Shown: in pieces, positions 1 to 7,651 of the stretch
Numbering within the stretch: position 1 is the first letter of the stretch
How the letters are laid out: the number at the start of each line of letters is the position of its first letter
Assembly (NCBI GenBank): GCA_903921605.1
Contig: CAIXQV010000176.1
Coordinates: forward strand, 1 to 31,396
DNA from: an uncultured Planctomycetaceae bacterium
Lineage (GTDB): Bacteria > Planctomycetota > Planctomycetia > Planctomycetales > Planctomycetaceae
Reading direction: 5' to 3'
DNA length: 31,396 nt
Notes under the pieces: generated by a model
What the model saw: only the letters and a program-made list of their open reading frames with translations
Databases searched by the model: none
Told to the model about the DNA's origin: nothing
Made by a program: the position numbers and the translations under genes

Positions 1-1068
1 CTCCGAGCGGAAACCGTTTGCGGCAATGACGGCAGTGTGAATCATGCGTTTCTGACAGAGGTCTTTGGGGCTGAAACGCTTCCCCCGGAGTCGCTCGTTC
101 AACTGCTGAGACAGGAAATTTCTGAAGCGGCTCGATTACTGCCGCGGGAGGTTGCTCAATCCGGCCTCGCATTGCCGAGAAACCCTGTTACTCGCTGGCT
201 GCTCATCGCGGCTGCAATACTTGGCATTTTGATGGTGATCCCGGCTGATTTTGAAATCGAAGTTCAGGGACAGGCTTTTCCTCAGGAACGCCGCCGAATT
301 TTTGCGCCGGATGACGGGATCGTAGAAGAGCTTCTGGTGACCGCCGATCAAAAGGTGTCTGCTAATGAACCGCTGTTGAGATTGCGAAACCCGGAGCGAG
401 AACTCGATTTGAATCGAGTGCTCGGGGATATCGATTCGGCCGTTTCACGACTGCAGGCAATCCGGGCTACTCGAACGACGACCGGAGCGACAAACGGAAA
501 CAATCCCGCCGCACGTTCGGCAGATTTAAGCAGCGAAGAGCAACAACAGGAACGCAAGCTGGAGACGCTGCGTCAGGAACAGACGCTGGTCGAGCAGCAA
601 ATTGCGGCGCTCACCATGTCTTCCCCCATTGATGGCGTGGTTTACCAAAGCCGACTGCAGGAACAATTGCGTTCACGGCCAGTCCAGCGTGGCCAGCAGT
701 TGCTGGAGATCGTAAACGATTCGGGAGAATGGCAATTGGATCTGCAGATACCTGATTTGGTTGTCGGCTATATTCCTGTGGCAGAGTTCACAAAAGATAT
801 CGACAAAGTCGAGGTCCAATTTACTTTAAACGATGATTCTCGTTTCGTTCACGAGGCGACACTAACATCGCTCGATACAGCCACCCATCTTCATGATGGA
901 CAACTCACTTGTCTGGCGACTGTCGGCGTCGAAAAAACTCTGACAAAGAAGCTGCGCCCCGGACAAACCGTGTCGGCTCGTATTCGTTGCGGGAGAAAGT
1001 CTTTGGCGTTTGTATGGTTTCGAGAAATCGTTGAATTCTGGCAAAGAAAAAGATTCACCTGGCTTTAG
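1..1068 (+). CDS. HlyD-type membrane protein, 5' end cut by window edge
   Basis: The reading frame is open from base 1, so the gene starts outside the window; the first in-frame GTG at position 37 is probably internal. About 355 residues are visible. A cytoplasmic stretch is followed by one membrane segment (roughly residues 55-75 counted from the GTG), then a biotinyl-lipoyl-like half-motif (IFAPDDGIVEELLV), a short Gln/Glu-rich coiled coil, the returning lipoyl half (SSPIDGVVYQ) and a C-terminal beta region typical of HlyD/periplasmic adaptors. Family knowledge: such proteins bridge an inner-membrane partner and the outer envelope. In planctomycetes comparable proteins often carry an N-terminal sensory domain such as GAF; here that part would lie off the window, so this is inference. 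Two more HlyD-containing genes follow on the same strand, suggesting one complex. The 236-base gap to the next gene leaves room for a second promoter. Confidence 0.8.
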   Translation, partial: LRAETVCGNDGSVNHAFLTEVFGAETLPPESLVQLLRQEISEAARLLPREVAQSGLALPRNPVTRWLLIAAAILGILMVIPADFEIEVQGQAFPQERRRIFAPDDGIVEELLVTADQKVSANEPLLRLRNPERELDLNRVLGDIDSAVSRLQAIRATRTTTGATNGNNPAARSADLSSEEQQQERKLETLRQEQTLVEQQIAALTMSSPIDGVVYQSRLQEQLRSRPVQRGQQLLEIVNDSGEWQLDLQIPDLVVGYIPVAEFTKDIDKVEVQFTLNDDSRFVHEATLTSLDTATHLHDGQLTCLATVGVEKTLTKKLRPGQTVSARIRCGRKSLAFVWFREIVEFWQRKRFTWL

Positions 1069-1304
1069 CTGGGCAGCGTCCTGAAAAAACGGCGTTCTGA
1101 ATTAGTAGTGCGAATAAATTAGCGTCCGTGTGTCTGAGAATCTTTGTTTAACCGTAAGCCGCTGTCGCAGGCGAGATCAGGCAAAGACGCACGGGGATTT
1201 CCGTTAAGCGATGAATCGATACCCCGCTAACGCAATTCTGCTGCTGATTCAGACATGGAAATGTCCAGTTGATTAATCGCGGATAGATTTGAAGAGGTCT
1301 CACA

Positions 1305-2465
1305 ATGGCTGCATGTCGCACGATCTTTCGAACCAGACCGATCGCAATCGCACTGAATATTCTCGTGCTGACTCATGTCTCGGCACAGACGGACGAATTT
1401 GAAACCTCAATCACCGTTCCATCAATGACGACCGCCTTGATTCAGCATGCGGAGATCGCAGCGCGCGAACCGGGGATTCTGAAATCTCTGCCCGTCAAAC
1501 CGGGCGACTCGATTGCCGAAGGCCAGCTTCTGGCAACACTTGATGATGAGTTGCAGGAAATCGCTGTACAACAGGCTGAACTGAATGTTCGAATTGCAGA
1601 ACTGAAAGCCAACAACAGTCTCCCGGTCGAGACGGCCAGGGCCATGGTTCGTGAAGCCGAGCAGGAAAAAGCCAAACTCGAAATCGCGGCTCGCATCAGT
1701 CGAAAACAAGCCGAGAGTGATGTAGCAGTCCGCCTTGCTGAGAAGAGCAAAGAGATCGCAAAGTATGAGCTTGACCGTGCTCAGAAGGCCAAAGAATCTT
1801 TCAATGGAAGCATCTCAAACTCGGAACTCAATCGACTGACCGTTTTGTTCGATCAACGCACGCTCGAAATTGAAAAAACTCAGGAAGACCGTGCGATCAG
1901 CCTGCTCAAACCCGAGGCCGATCTGGCAGCCGTGCAACAACAGACAGAAGCGATTGCACGCACTCAATCGTTGGCCGCCGAGAAAGAACAGGAACAGCAG
2001 GTCGCGCAGGCTAATCTGGAGCTAGCCAACTCGGAACTCGCCGAAGCCAAACTGCAATTAGAAAGGCGAAAGATGAAAGCTCCGTTTTCCGCGACTGTTG
2101 TCGCTGTGAGTCGTCAGACTGGCGAGTGGGTCGAGCCTGGCTCGGTTGTTCTGCGCCTCATTCAACTCGATCGTTTGCGAGTGGAAGGTTTTGTTTCTGC
2201 AGATCAGGCAACTGCGATTGAACCCGGCCAACGTGTACGGATCGTGTTCCCGGGTAACGTCGGCAAACCAGTTTCAGGTGAGATTACGTTTGTGAGCCCG
2301 GAGGTTGAACCAGTCAATCAGCAGGTTCGTCTCTGGGCAGAATTCGATAACCCGGAAAAGCGAATTCGCCCGGGCCTTGTCGCCACGATGGAAGTCAAAT
2401 CCACGAATTCAAAACCAGACGACCGTGAGGCGAGTAAGGGGAACACTCCACCAGCCAAGCGTTGA
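1305..2465 (+). CDS. Secreted HlyD-family periplasmic adaptor protein
   Basis: A 386-residue protein with an N-terminal signal peptide (hydrophobic stretch about 11-26, likely cleavage after VSA). The first lipoyl half-motif lies at about residues 45-75 (REPGILKSLPVKPGD). A long Glu/Ala/Gln-rich alpha-helical hairpin spans about 80-245, the second lipoyl half follows (MKAPFSATVVAVSRQTGEWV), and a beta-barrel domain ends with RPGLVATMEVK. This is the classic membrane-fusion-protein order seen in RND, ABC and other exporters. AGAGG at 1293-1297 sits 7 bases before the ATG. No RND pump, ABC ATPase or TolC gene is next to it; its neighbours are another HlyD-type protein and the M50-HlyD fusion, so those may be its partners (inference). 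The transported substrate cannot be read from the sequence. Confidence 0.88.
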   Translation: MAACRTIFRTRPIAIALNILVLTHVSAQTDEFETSITVPSMTTALIQHAEIAAREPGILKSLPVKPGDSIAEGQLLATLDDELQEIAVQQAELNVRIAELKANNSLPVETARAMVREAEQEKAKLEIAARISRKQAESDVAVRLAEKSKEIAKYELDRAQKAKESFNGSISNSELNRLTVLFDQRTLEIEKTQEDRAISLLKPEADLAAVQQQTEAIARTQSLAAEKEQEQQVAQANLELANSELAEAKLQLERRKMKAPFSATVVAVSRQTGEWVEPGSVVLRLIQLDRLRVEGFVSADQATAIEPGQRVRIVFPGNVGKPVSGEITFVSPEVEPVNQQVRLWAEFDNPEKRIRPGLVATMEVKSTNSKPDDREASKGNTPPAKR

Positions 2466-2608
2466 AGTTAGAACTGCCCGTTTCGGCCATCGATTCAACC
2501 AGGTTAACAGTTCGCTCAGCCATCAGAGGGCGTGAAGATAATCGGTGGCAAAAACTTCTTATCTCATCACTCGAGATGATCCGCATCAATAAACGGAGAC
2601 TCTGATTT

Positions 2609-4798
2609 TTGGTTGAATCCGGAGCATACCTGCAAGGATCGTCGCAGCAGCGACAAGAATCGCCGCCAATAGACTGGCGTCAGCGATGCGATCTGATCAT
2701 ACGTCCGCAGGATTCAGGGTATTGGATCGTCAAAGATCCGCTGTCACTCAGCTACACAATGCTCAATGAACAGGAAATGGCAGTCCTGAGACACGTTGAT
2801 GGTTCTCGGACTGTGACCGATCTTCTCGGCCTGCTGAATTCGGCATGGCCCCAGAGGGAGTTCACTCGCGAAGATGTTGAAGATTTTCTTGCTCAATTGA
2901 TCCAGAATCAACTCGTTGTCCGAACATCAATGAACCGAGCCACCGCCGCCTCTCGTTCAACGAAACCCGAAGCCCCAAAGCCGCGCTTCCGAATTGGCAG
3001 TTTGCTGCGATTTCAATTGCGATTGATCGATCCCACCGCATTCCTGAATCGACTGGAACCATTGATTCGTCAGCTCTTTTCAAAGAAATGCGGACTCGCG
3101 CTGATGATGCTGGTGGTCGTTGCAATAGCTATGGTGTTCCTGCGGTTTGATCAGCTTGCCCACAACTTACCCGGCCCGTGGGACTTCTTTGGCCCTGATA
3201 ACTTATTGTTACTTCTGGCAACATTTGTCGTCGTCAAGACTCTGCATGAAATCGGACATGCCTTCGCAGCTCGACGATTTGGTGCCGAGTGCCACGAAGC
3301 AGGGGTCATGCTGATGATGTTTACGCCGCTGCTTTATACAAACGTTACGGATGCATGGATTCTGGACCGTCGCAGTCGATTGATGATCACTGCGGCCGGT
3401 ATGCTTGTGGAGCTGGCTTTAGCCTCCGTTGCCACGATCCTGTGGTTTGCTGCCGCTCCCGGAATTCTTAAAGCGATGCTCGCCAATGTGATGGTGCTGT
3501 GTACCGTCGGAACGATCGTTTTCAACGGGAATCCTCTGCTGAGATTCGATGGATATTTCCTGCTGACGGATCTGGCTGGACTGCCCAATCTCTCTCAACG
3601 TGCTTCACATCGCCTACAGCAGTTTCTGTCGTTTCTTTTGCTTGGACGAACAGAGATTCGCCGTGACCGAGAACCGCCGTTTGTACTGGCCTATGGCGTG
3701 TGTTCAGGGATCTATCGGATCTGTCTGAGCCTTGCGATTCTCCTGATGCTGTATCACCTTTGTGACCAGTGGAACTTACGAATCATCGGCCTCACACTGA
3801 CCATAATGGCTGCGGTTTCAATGGTCATTCTGCCACTGCTCAGTTCTGTCAGCACTGTGCTGGCCGAGATCCTGCATCAGAAGCAGCGAGGATATCTGCT
3901 GATGCGTTCATGCTTTATATTGGCACTTCTTGTCGCCGCACTGTTTGTTCCTCTACCGCATTCCGTCATCGTGCCGTGCGTTGTCGAACCCGTCGGTAGG
4001 CCGGTCTATGCAACAATGTCCGGTGAATTAAAGTCAGCGGCCGATTATGGCCAGATCGTTTCGCCGGGTGATGTCGTCGCAGTCACCAGCGACCTCAAGC
4101 TTCTTCAGCAGCTTACGCATCTCCAGGGCGAAGTGAAAATCCTGCAGACGCGAGTTCGAGCTTATGAACTTGACCGCTCTGGCACGCAGTCCGCATTGCT
4201 TCCGGAAGCTCGAAAGATGCTCGACTCAGCTGCGCAGCGAGTTGACCAGTTTGAATCGGAACTACAAAGATTAGCCACGAGATCGCCCTCAAGTGGCCTC
4301 CTCATGCCGCCTCGCGCAACGCCGTTGTCGGACGATGGAAGTTCGCTCAGCAAGTGGCATGGCTGTCCGCTCGATGCCAACAATGTCGGCGCGTTTCTGG
4401 AAGAGGGAACGTTGCTGGGAACAATTGGTGATCCAGCGACTGTGGAACTCATCCTGCCTGTGAACTCCGCCGAGCGACAGCTTCTGCGAGACAGCCAGTC
4501 TGTTGAGTTTCAGCCAACCGGGAATCCTCGCCTGAAGTTCTCTGGTTCGATCGTACAAATGCCGACGCTGGAATCGACGGAGATTCCTCAGGAGCTGACC
4601 GCCGCTGGTCTCGTGCCTCCTTTGACGGCCGCGAAACCCGGCGAAGACGCTCGACGCTGGCAGGTTGTTTGCCAGGCGGTCGTTCCGGATGGAAACACAC
4701 CGCCGCGTCTCTATTCGACCGGCCATGTAAAAGTGACTGTGGAGCCGGCCTCGTTGGTTACTCGAATGCTCCGCTACGTGAACGCAGCTTTTGAATAG
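2609..4798 (+). CDS. PqqD-like / M50 site-2 protease / HlyD fusion membrane protein
   Basis: A 729-residue protein in three parts. Residues about 35-105 resemble the PqqD/RRE fold (substrate-peptide recognition in RiPP systems). Residues about 160-470 are polytopic and contain the zinc site HEIGH (213-217) and a later NPLLRFDGYF motif whose Asp314 is the expected third ligand of M50 site-2 proteases; the segment after HEIGH (RFGAECHEAGVM) resembles the YydH branch. The C-terminal part, about 470-729, is a HlyD-like adaptor with a lipoyl-like region, a coiled coil and a beta region. The start is TTG: an in-frame TGA lies two codons upstream and GGAG at 2595-2598 is suitably placed. Family knowledge suggests intramembrane proteolysis or peptide export; that it acts with the two preceding adaptors is inference from adjacency. 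The catalytic residues look intact. Confidence 0.88.
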   Translation: MVESGAYLQGSSQQRQESPPIDWRQRCDLIIRPQDSGYWIVKDPLSLSYTMLNEQEMAVLRHVDGSRTVTDLLGLLNSAWPQREFTREDVEDFLAQLIQNQLVVRTSMNRATAASRSTKPEAPKPRFRIGSLLRFQLRLIDPTAFLNRLEPLIRQLFSKKCGLALMMLVVVAIAMVFLRFDQLAHNLPGPWDFFGPDNLLLLLATFVVVKTLHEIGHAFAARRFGAECHEAGVMLMMFTPLLYTNVTDAWILDRRSRLMITAAGMLVELALASVATILWFAAAPGILKAMLANVMVLCTVGTIVFNGNPLLRFDGYFLLTDLAGLPNLSQRASHRLQQFLSFLLLGRTEIRRDREPPFVLAYGVCSGIYRICLSLAILLMLYHLCDQWNLRIIGLTLTIMAAVSMVILPLLSSVSTVLAEILHQKQRGYLLMRSCFILALLVAALFVPLPHSVIVPCVVEPVGRPVYATMSGELKSAADYGQIVSPGDVVAVTSDLKLLQQLTHLQGEVKILQTRVRAYELDRSGTQSALLPEARKMLDSAAQRVDQFESELQRLATRSPSSGLLMPPRATPLSDDGSSLSKWHGCPLDANNVGAFLEEGTLLGTIGDPATVELILPVNSAERQLLRDSQSVEFQPTGNPRLKFSGSIVQMPTLESTEIPQELTAAGLVPPLTAAKPGEDARRWQVVCQAVVPDGNTPPRLYSTGHVKVTVEPASLVTRMLRYVNAAFE

Positions 4799-4973
4799 GC
4801 AGGGGATGCAAACCGCGAACTGCGGCAGGATGAAACGCGACCAGCTTCCAGCAAAGTGCTGCACGCCGGCCAGTGACGCAGCCAATCAGCAGAAGCAGAA
4901 GGAAAAAGCAAAAGAACACCGCCGATGAAATCATGGTGATGTTCAATGTGCGGAGTCCATTCTGTCGAGCGGC

Positions 4974-6275
4974 TTACCGGCTATATTGAATCTCTGATCC
5001 TCGAACAGACTCATTCAATTTGCCATCGGCGAAAACGGTCTGGCCCATGACCCACGTGCGAACCGGCCAGCCGGTGAGAGTTGTTCCATGCCATGGAGAC
5101 CATCGTGACTTGGTCAATTGGTTCTCGTTTAGAATGGTCTGTGTCTTGTTCAAGTCGACGAGCACCAGATCTGCGTCATAGCCGACTCGAATGGCCCCTT
5201 TGTTGTGAATATTCCAGACTCGGGCCGGCGCTTCACACATCCAGGAAACTACCTGACTCAGAAGGCATCGGCCGAGATTCACTTCGTTCAGCAACAAAGC
5301 CAAAGAATTCTCAACGGCTGGCAGGCCCGAGGGCGACTTTGGATACGGTTGACGTTTTTCTTCCAGCGTATGCGGAGCATGGTCCGTCGCAACGACTTCC
5401 AAAGTCCCATCCAGCAACCCCTGCCACACGGCAGCGCAGTCGGCTTTGGACTTGATCGACGGATTCATTTGAATCAGTGTGCCCAGTCGATCGTAATCGT
5501 CTGTGCTGAAAAACAGATGATGTGGGCAGGCCTCGGCAGTGATCAGATCACTGGTGCCTCGCAGGAATTCCACTTCTTCAGCCGTCGACACATGCAACAC
5601 GTGAAATCGATGGCGATGTCGTTCGGCCAGATCCACCGCTCGTTTTGTCGCAATGATGGCCGCTTTGTTATCTCGAATGCGACTGTGATCGGCCACGGTT
5701 GAACCGCCACCCAGTGCCGCGGCATTGGCTTTTACGGTTGCTTCGTCTTCACAGTGAGCACAGATTGGCAAAGTTGTCTCGGCGAAGATTCTTTCCAACG
5801 CAGCCTGGCTGTCGACGAGCAGATCACCGGTGCTGGAGCCGATAAAGATCTTGATGCCTGGTGTTCGTTGAGCAGCCTTCAGGACATCAATATTGTCCGG
5901 AGTGGCTCCGATGTAAAAGCCGTAATTGACCAGACATTTCTCTGCGGCAATTGCAAGCTTGTCTTCCAGCGCCTGCAGAGTTGTCGTCGTTGGCTTGGTA
6001 TTCGGCATTTCGAGGAATGACGTGATTCCGCCCCGCGCACAGGCGCGTGTGGCTGTAGTTAAGTCTTCCTTGTGAGTCAGCCCTGGCTCGCGGAAGTGGA
6101 CCTGATCATCAATGACTCCGGGAATCAAATGCAGACCCGCTGCGTCGACGACTTCATCAGCGGTTGTTGAATCCGCGGCGTCCAGAGCAACAATCGTTTG
6201 GCCGTCAATCAGAACATTGATGCGTTCGATCGCGTCAGGCAGGATGACGGTTGCGTTACGAATCAGAGTTTTCAT
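4974..6275 (-). CDS. pyrC: Dihydroorotase
   Basis: A 433-residue cyclic amidohydrolase, the usual length for class I dihydroorotase (reversible cyclisation of carbamoyl-aspartate to dihydroorotate, third step of pyrimidine synthesis, cytoplasmic). Visible landmarks: [12 protein letters not shown] at 61-72, MPNTKP at 90-95, [12 protein letters not shown] at 140-151 with Lys142 in the place of the possible carbamylated lysine, His174 in CAHCED, His228, and ATDHAPHT with Asp298. Odd point: the usual metal motif Asp-x-His-x-His reads DDQVH here, so the first His is Gln58. I recall the same variant in some Bacteroidetes-type enzymes, so it is probably a lineage form rather than a dead enzyme. It begins 9 bases after the GNAT stop, so the two are likely co-transcribed. 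No strong ribosome site precedes the ATG. Allantoinase or another family member cannot be fully excluded. Confidence 0.88.
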   Translation of the reverse strand: MKTLIRNATVILPDAIERINVLIDGQTIVALDAADSTTADEVVDAAGLHLIPGVIDDQVHFREPGLTHKEDLTTATRACARGGITSFLEMPNTKPTTTTLQALEDKLAIAAEKCLVNYGFYIGATPDNIDVLKAAQRTPGIKIFIGSSTGDLLVDSQAALERIFAETTLPICAHCEDEATVKANAAALGGGSTVADHSRIRDNKAAIIATKRAVDLAERHRHRFHVLHVSTAEEVEFLRGTSDLITAEACPHHLFFSTDDYDRLGTLIQMNPSIKSKADCAAVWQGLLDGTLEVVATDHAPHTLEEKRQPYPKSPSGLPAVENSLALLLNEVNLGRCLLSQVVSWMCEAPARVWNIHNKGAIRVGYDADLVLVDLNKTQTILNENQLTKSRWSPWHGTTLTGWPVRTWVMGQTVFADGKLNESVRGSEIQYSR

Positions 6276-6284
6276 AAGTGGCTT

Positions 6285-6800
6285 TCAGAGCACTTTCAGA
6301 TAAATCACTTTGGAATCACCATCACCGTAGAACTCTGGCAGTTCTGCAGCTTTCACGTATTCACATCGTTCGTAAAAACTTCGTGTGGGCAGATAGTCGG
6401 GCCGTCCGGATGTCTCGACATAGATTCGTCGACCTTCTCGACTGCGAATCAGTTGTTCGGTCAGAGTCATGAGCCATCGCCCGATGCCGTTTTTCTGTTC
6501 ATCGCGATGCACAGCAATCCAGTAAACATCGTAACTGCTGGCTGTACAGGCGATCGGACCGTAGCACGAATACCCAATCGCCTTGCCATCAAACTCTACG
6601 AAGGCAAAGAAATACCCGGAGGCATCTCCGCGTCGCAGTCGTTCTTCAACAAGCTCAACGGCGACATCAACTTCAGGGGGGTGAAAAAACCCTGTCGACT
6701 CCACGATTTCCCGAACGCGAGTAACGTCCGCCTCGATGACGTCGTATCGCAGCGTCAGGTGCCGTTCACCAGAGACAATTTGTAGAGGAGGAAAACTCAT
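6285..6800 (-). CDS. GNAT-family N-acetyltransferase
   Basis: A 171-residue protein of standard GNAT size. The acetyl-CoA binding motif A is visible as a beta strand (VYWIAVHRD) followed by QKNGIGRWLM, matching the Q/R-x-x-G-x-G loop and helix. The C-terminal part has the usual YVETSGRPDY... SFYERCEY pattern of motif B. Such enzymes move an acetyl group from acetyl-CoA to an amine; the substrate is unknown. It lies directly upstream of the dihydroorotase gene with a 9-base gap, but no functional link to pyrimidine synthesis is evident. The coding strand shows a C/G run of six near codon 42, which is short and probably without meaning. Confidence 0.85.
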   Translation of the reverse strand: MSFPPLQIVSGERHLTLRYDVIEADVTRVREIVESTGFFHPPEVDVAVELVEERLRRGDASGYFFAFVEFDGKAIGYSCYGPIACTASSYDVYWIAVHRDEQKNGIGRWLMTLTEQLIRSREGRRIYVETSGRPDYLPTRSFYERCEYVKAAELPEFYGDGDSKVIYLKVL

Positions 6801-7012
6801 GGATCCGCTTTACACGACAATCTGGATGATTCGCTGTGAAGCTAACGCGAAAAAAAGTTCACGAATGATAATGCGTGCAATGTCTTAATTGAAACCGGCC
6901 GACGAAACTTTGCCATGAAGTTCCGCCATTTGCCCCATCCTGCGCCGGAGAAGTTGTCCGAAGGCGACAGGCGATGACTCGCCACGAAAGTTTTGGTTTG
7001 GCATTAACGCGG

Positions 7013-7642
7013 CTAGAACCTTTCCTTTCGAACAGACCGTTTGATGTCGCTGATGTCGATCATCAGGAAATCCTCCAGGTAGTCTTCCGCTTCGTTCCCT
7101 TTCGTCTGTTCGCTGTCCTGAGAAGTCTTTTCGGAGAACGTTGTCGATTGGAGCTTTTCCGGACGAGGCTTTTTCGCCGCAATCTTCGTCAGCTTTGCTG
7201 TTTTCCTGCGGATCGCGCCGAGCGGTTCTGGCTGGTCGAACTGCCGCAGGAATTCCTCGCTGTCGATGCAGGTTGCCTTCCTGCGACCGGCCGCTTTGTG
7301 GAGTCGGTGATCGCTGGAAACAATCAGGATCTGTCGGGGGCTGCTATGCGTCTCCAGGATCAGTTCGATTTCAGCATCGGCGTCTCGCCCCTCGCGTGAG
7401 AATCGTACCGCGAGCGGGGAACGAGGTAGCGGCGGACCGTTATCAGGATCGCGGGGCACCGCCATGTGGGCATCGAACACCACCAGAGCATCTGCGGCAA
7501 TCTGTTCATCCAGAACGGCCGCAGTCTGATTCAGAAGGCGATTGCGATTTCGCTCCAGTTCTCCCGGTCCATACTCTGAGCGGCCCAGGCCTGCGGCATG
7601 CATCAGGTTATATCCATCGATCACCAAATACAGTCGGGCCAT
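7013..7642 (-). CDS. NYN-domain (YacP-like) ribonuclease
   Basis: A 209-residue protein with a PIN-like NYN fold. The N-terminus has the signature LVIDGYNLMH with Asp9 and Asn12; VVFDAHM supplies Asp57; an acidic DADAEIE stretch (88-94) and SSDHRLHKAA with Asp111 give the remaining acidic residues expected at a metal-dependent nuclease site. This matches the YacP/Rae1 (formerly DUF901) family, of which Bacillus Rae1 is a ribosome-associated endoribonuclease. The last 70 residues are Lys/Glu-rich and look like a disordered tail beyond the domain. It starts 9 bases after the symporter stop and its GAGG ribosome site overlaps that stop codon, so translation is probably coupled. The pairing with a transporter may be accidental. 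Confidence 0.82.
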   Translation of the reverse strand: MARLYLVIDGYNLMHAAGLGRSEYGPGELERNRNRLLNQTAAVLDEQIAADALVVFDAHMAVPRDPDNGPPLPRSPLAVRFSREGRDADAEIELILETHSSPRQILIVSSDHRLHKAAGRRKATCIDSEEFLRQFDQPEPLGAIRRKTAKLTKIAAKKPRPEKLQSTTFSEKTSQDSEQTKGNEAEDYLEDFLMIDISDIKRSVRKERF

Positions 7643-7651
7643 CGAGTTACC

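Noticed and set aside
4758..4946. Minus-strand 62-codon frame with a lipoprotein-like hydrophobic start (FFLLLLLIGC)
   Set aside because: It overlaps the end of the M50 fusion gene, starts with TTG (or ATG at 4934) without a ribosome site, and the part after the hydrophobic run has no protein-like pattern. The hydrophobic run comes from an A/G-rich stretch on the plus strand.
6675..6680. G6 run in the GNAT gene as a further phase-variation tract
   Set aside because: Six bases is common by chance and far shorter than the two G9 tracts.
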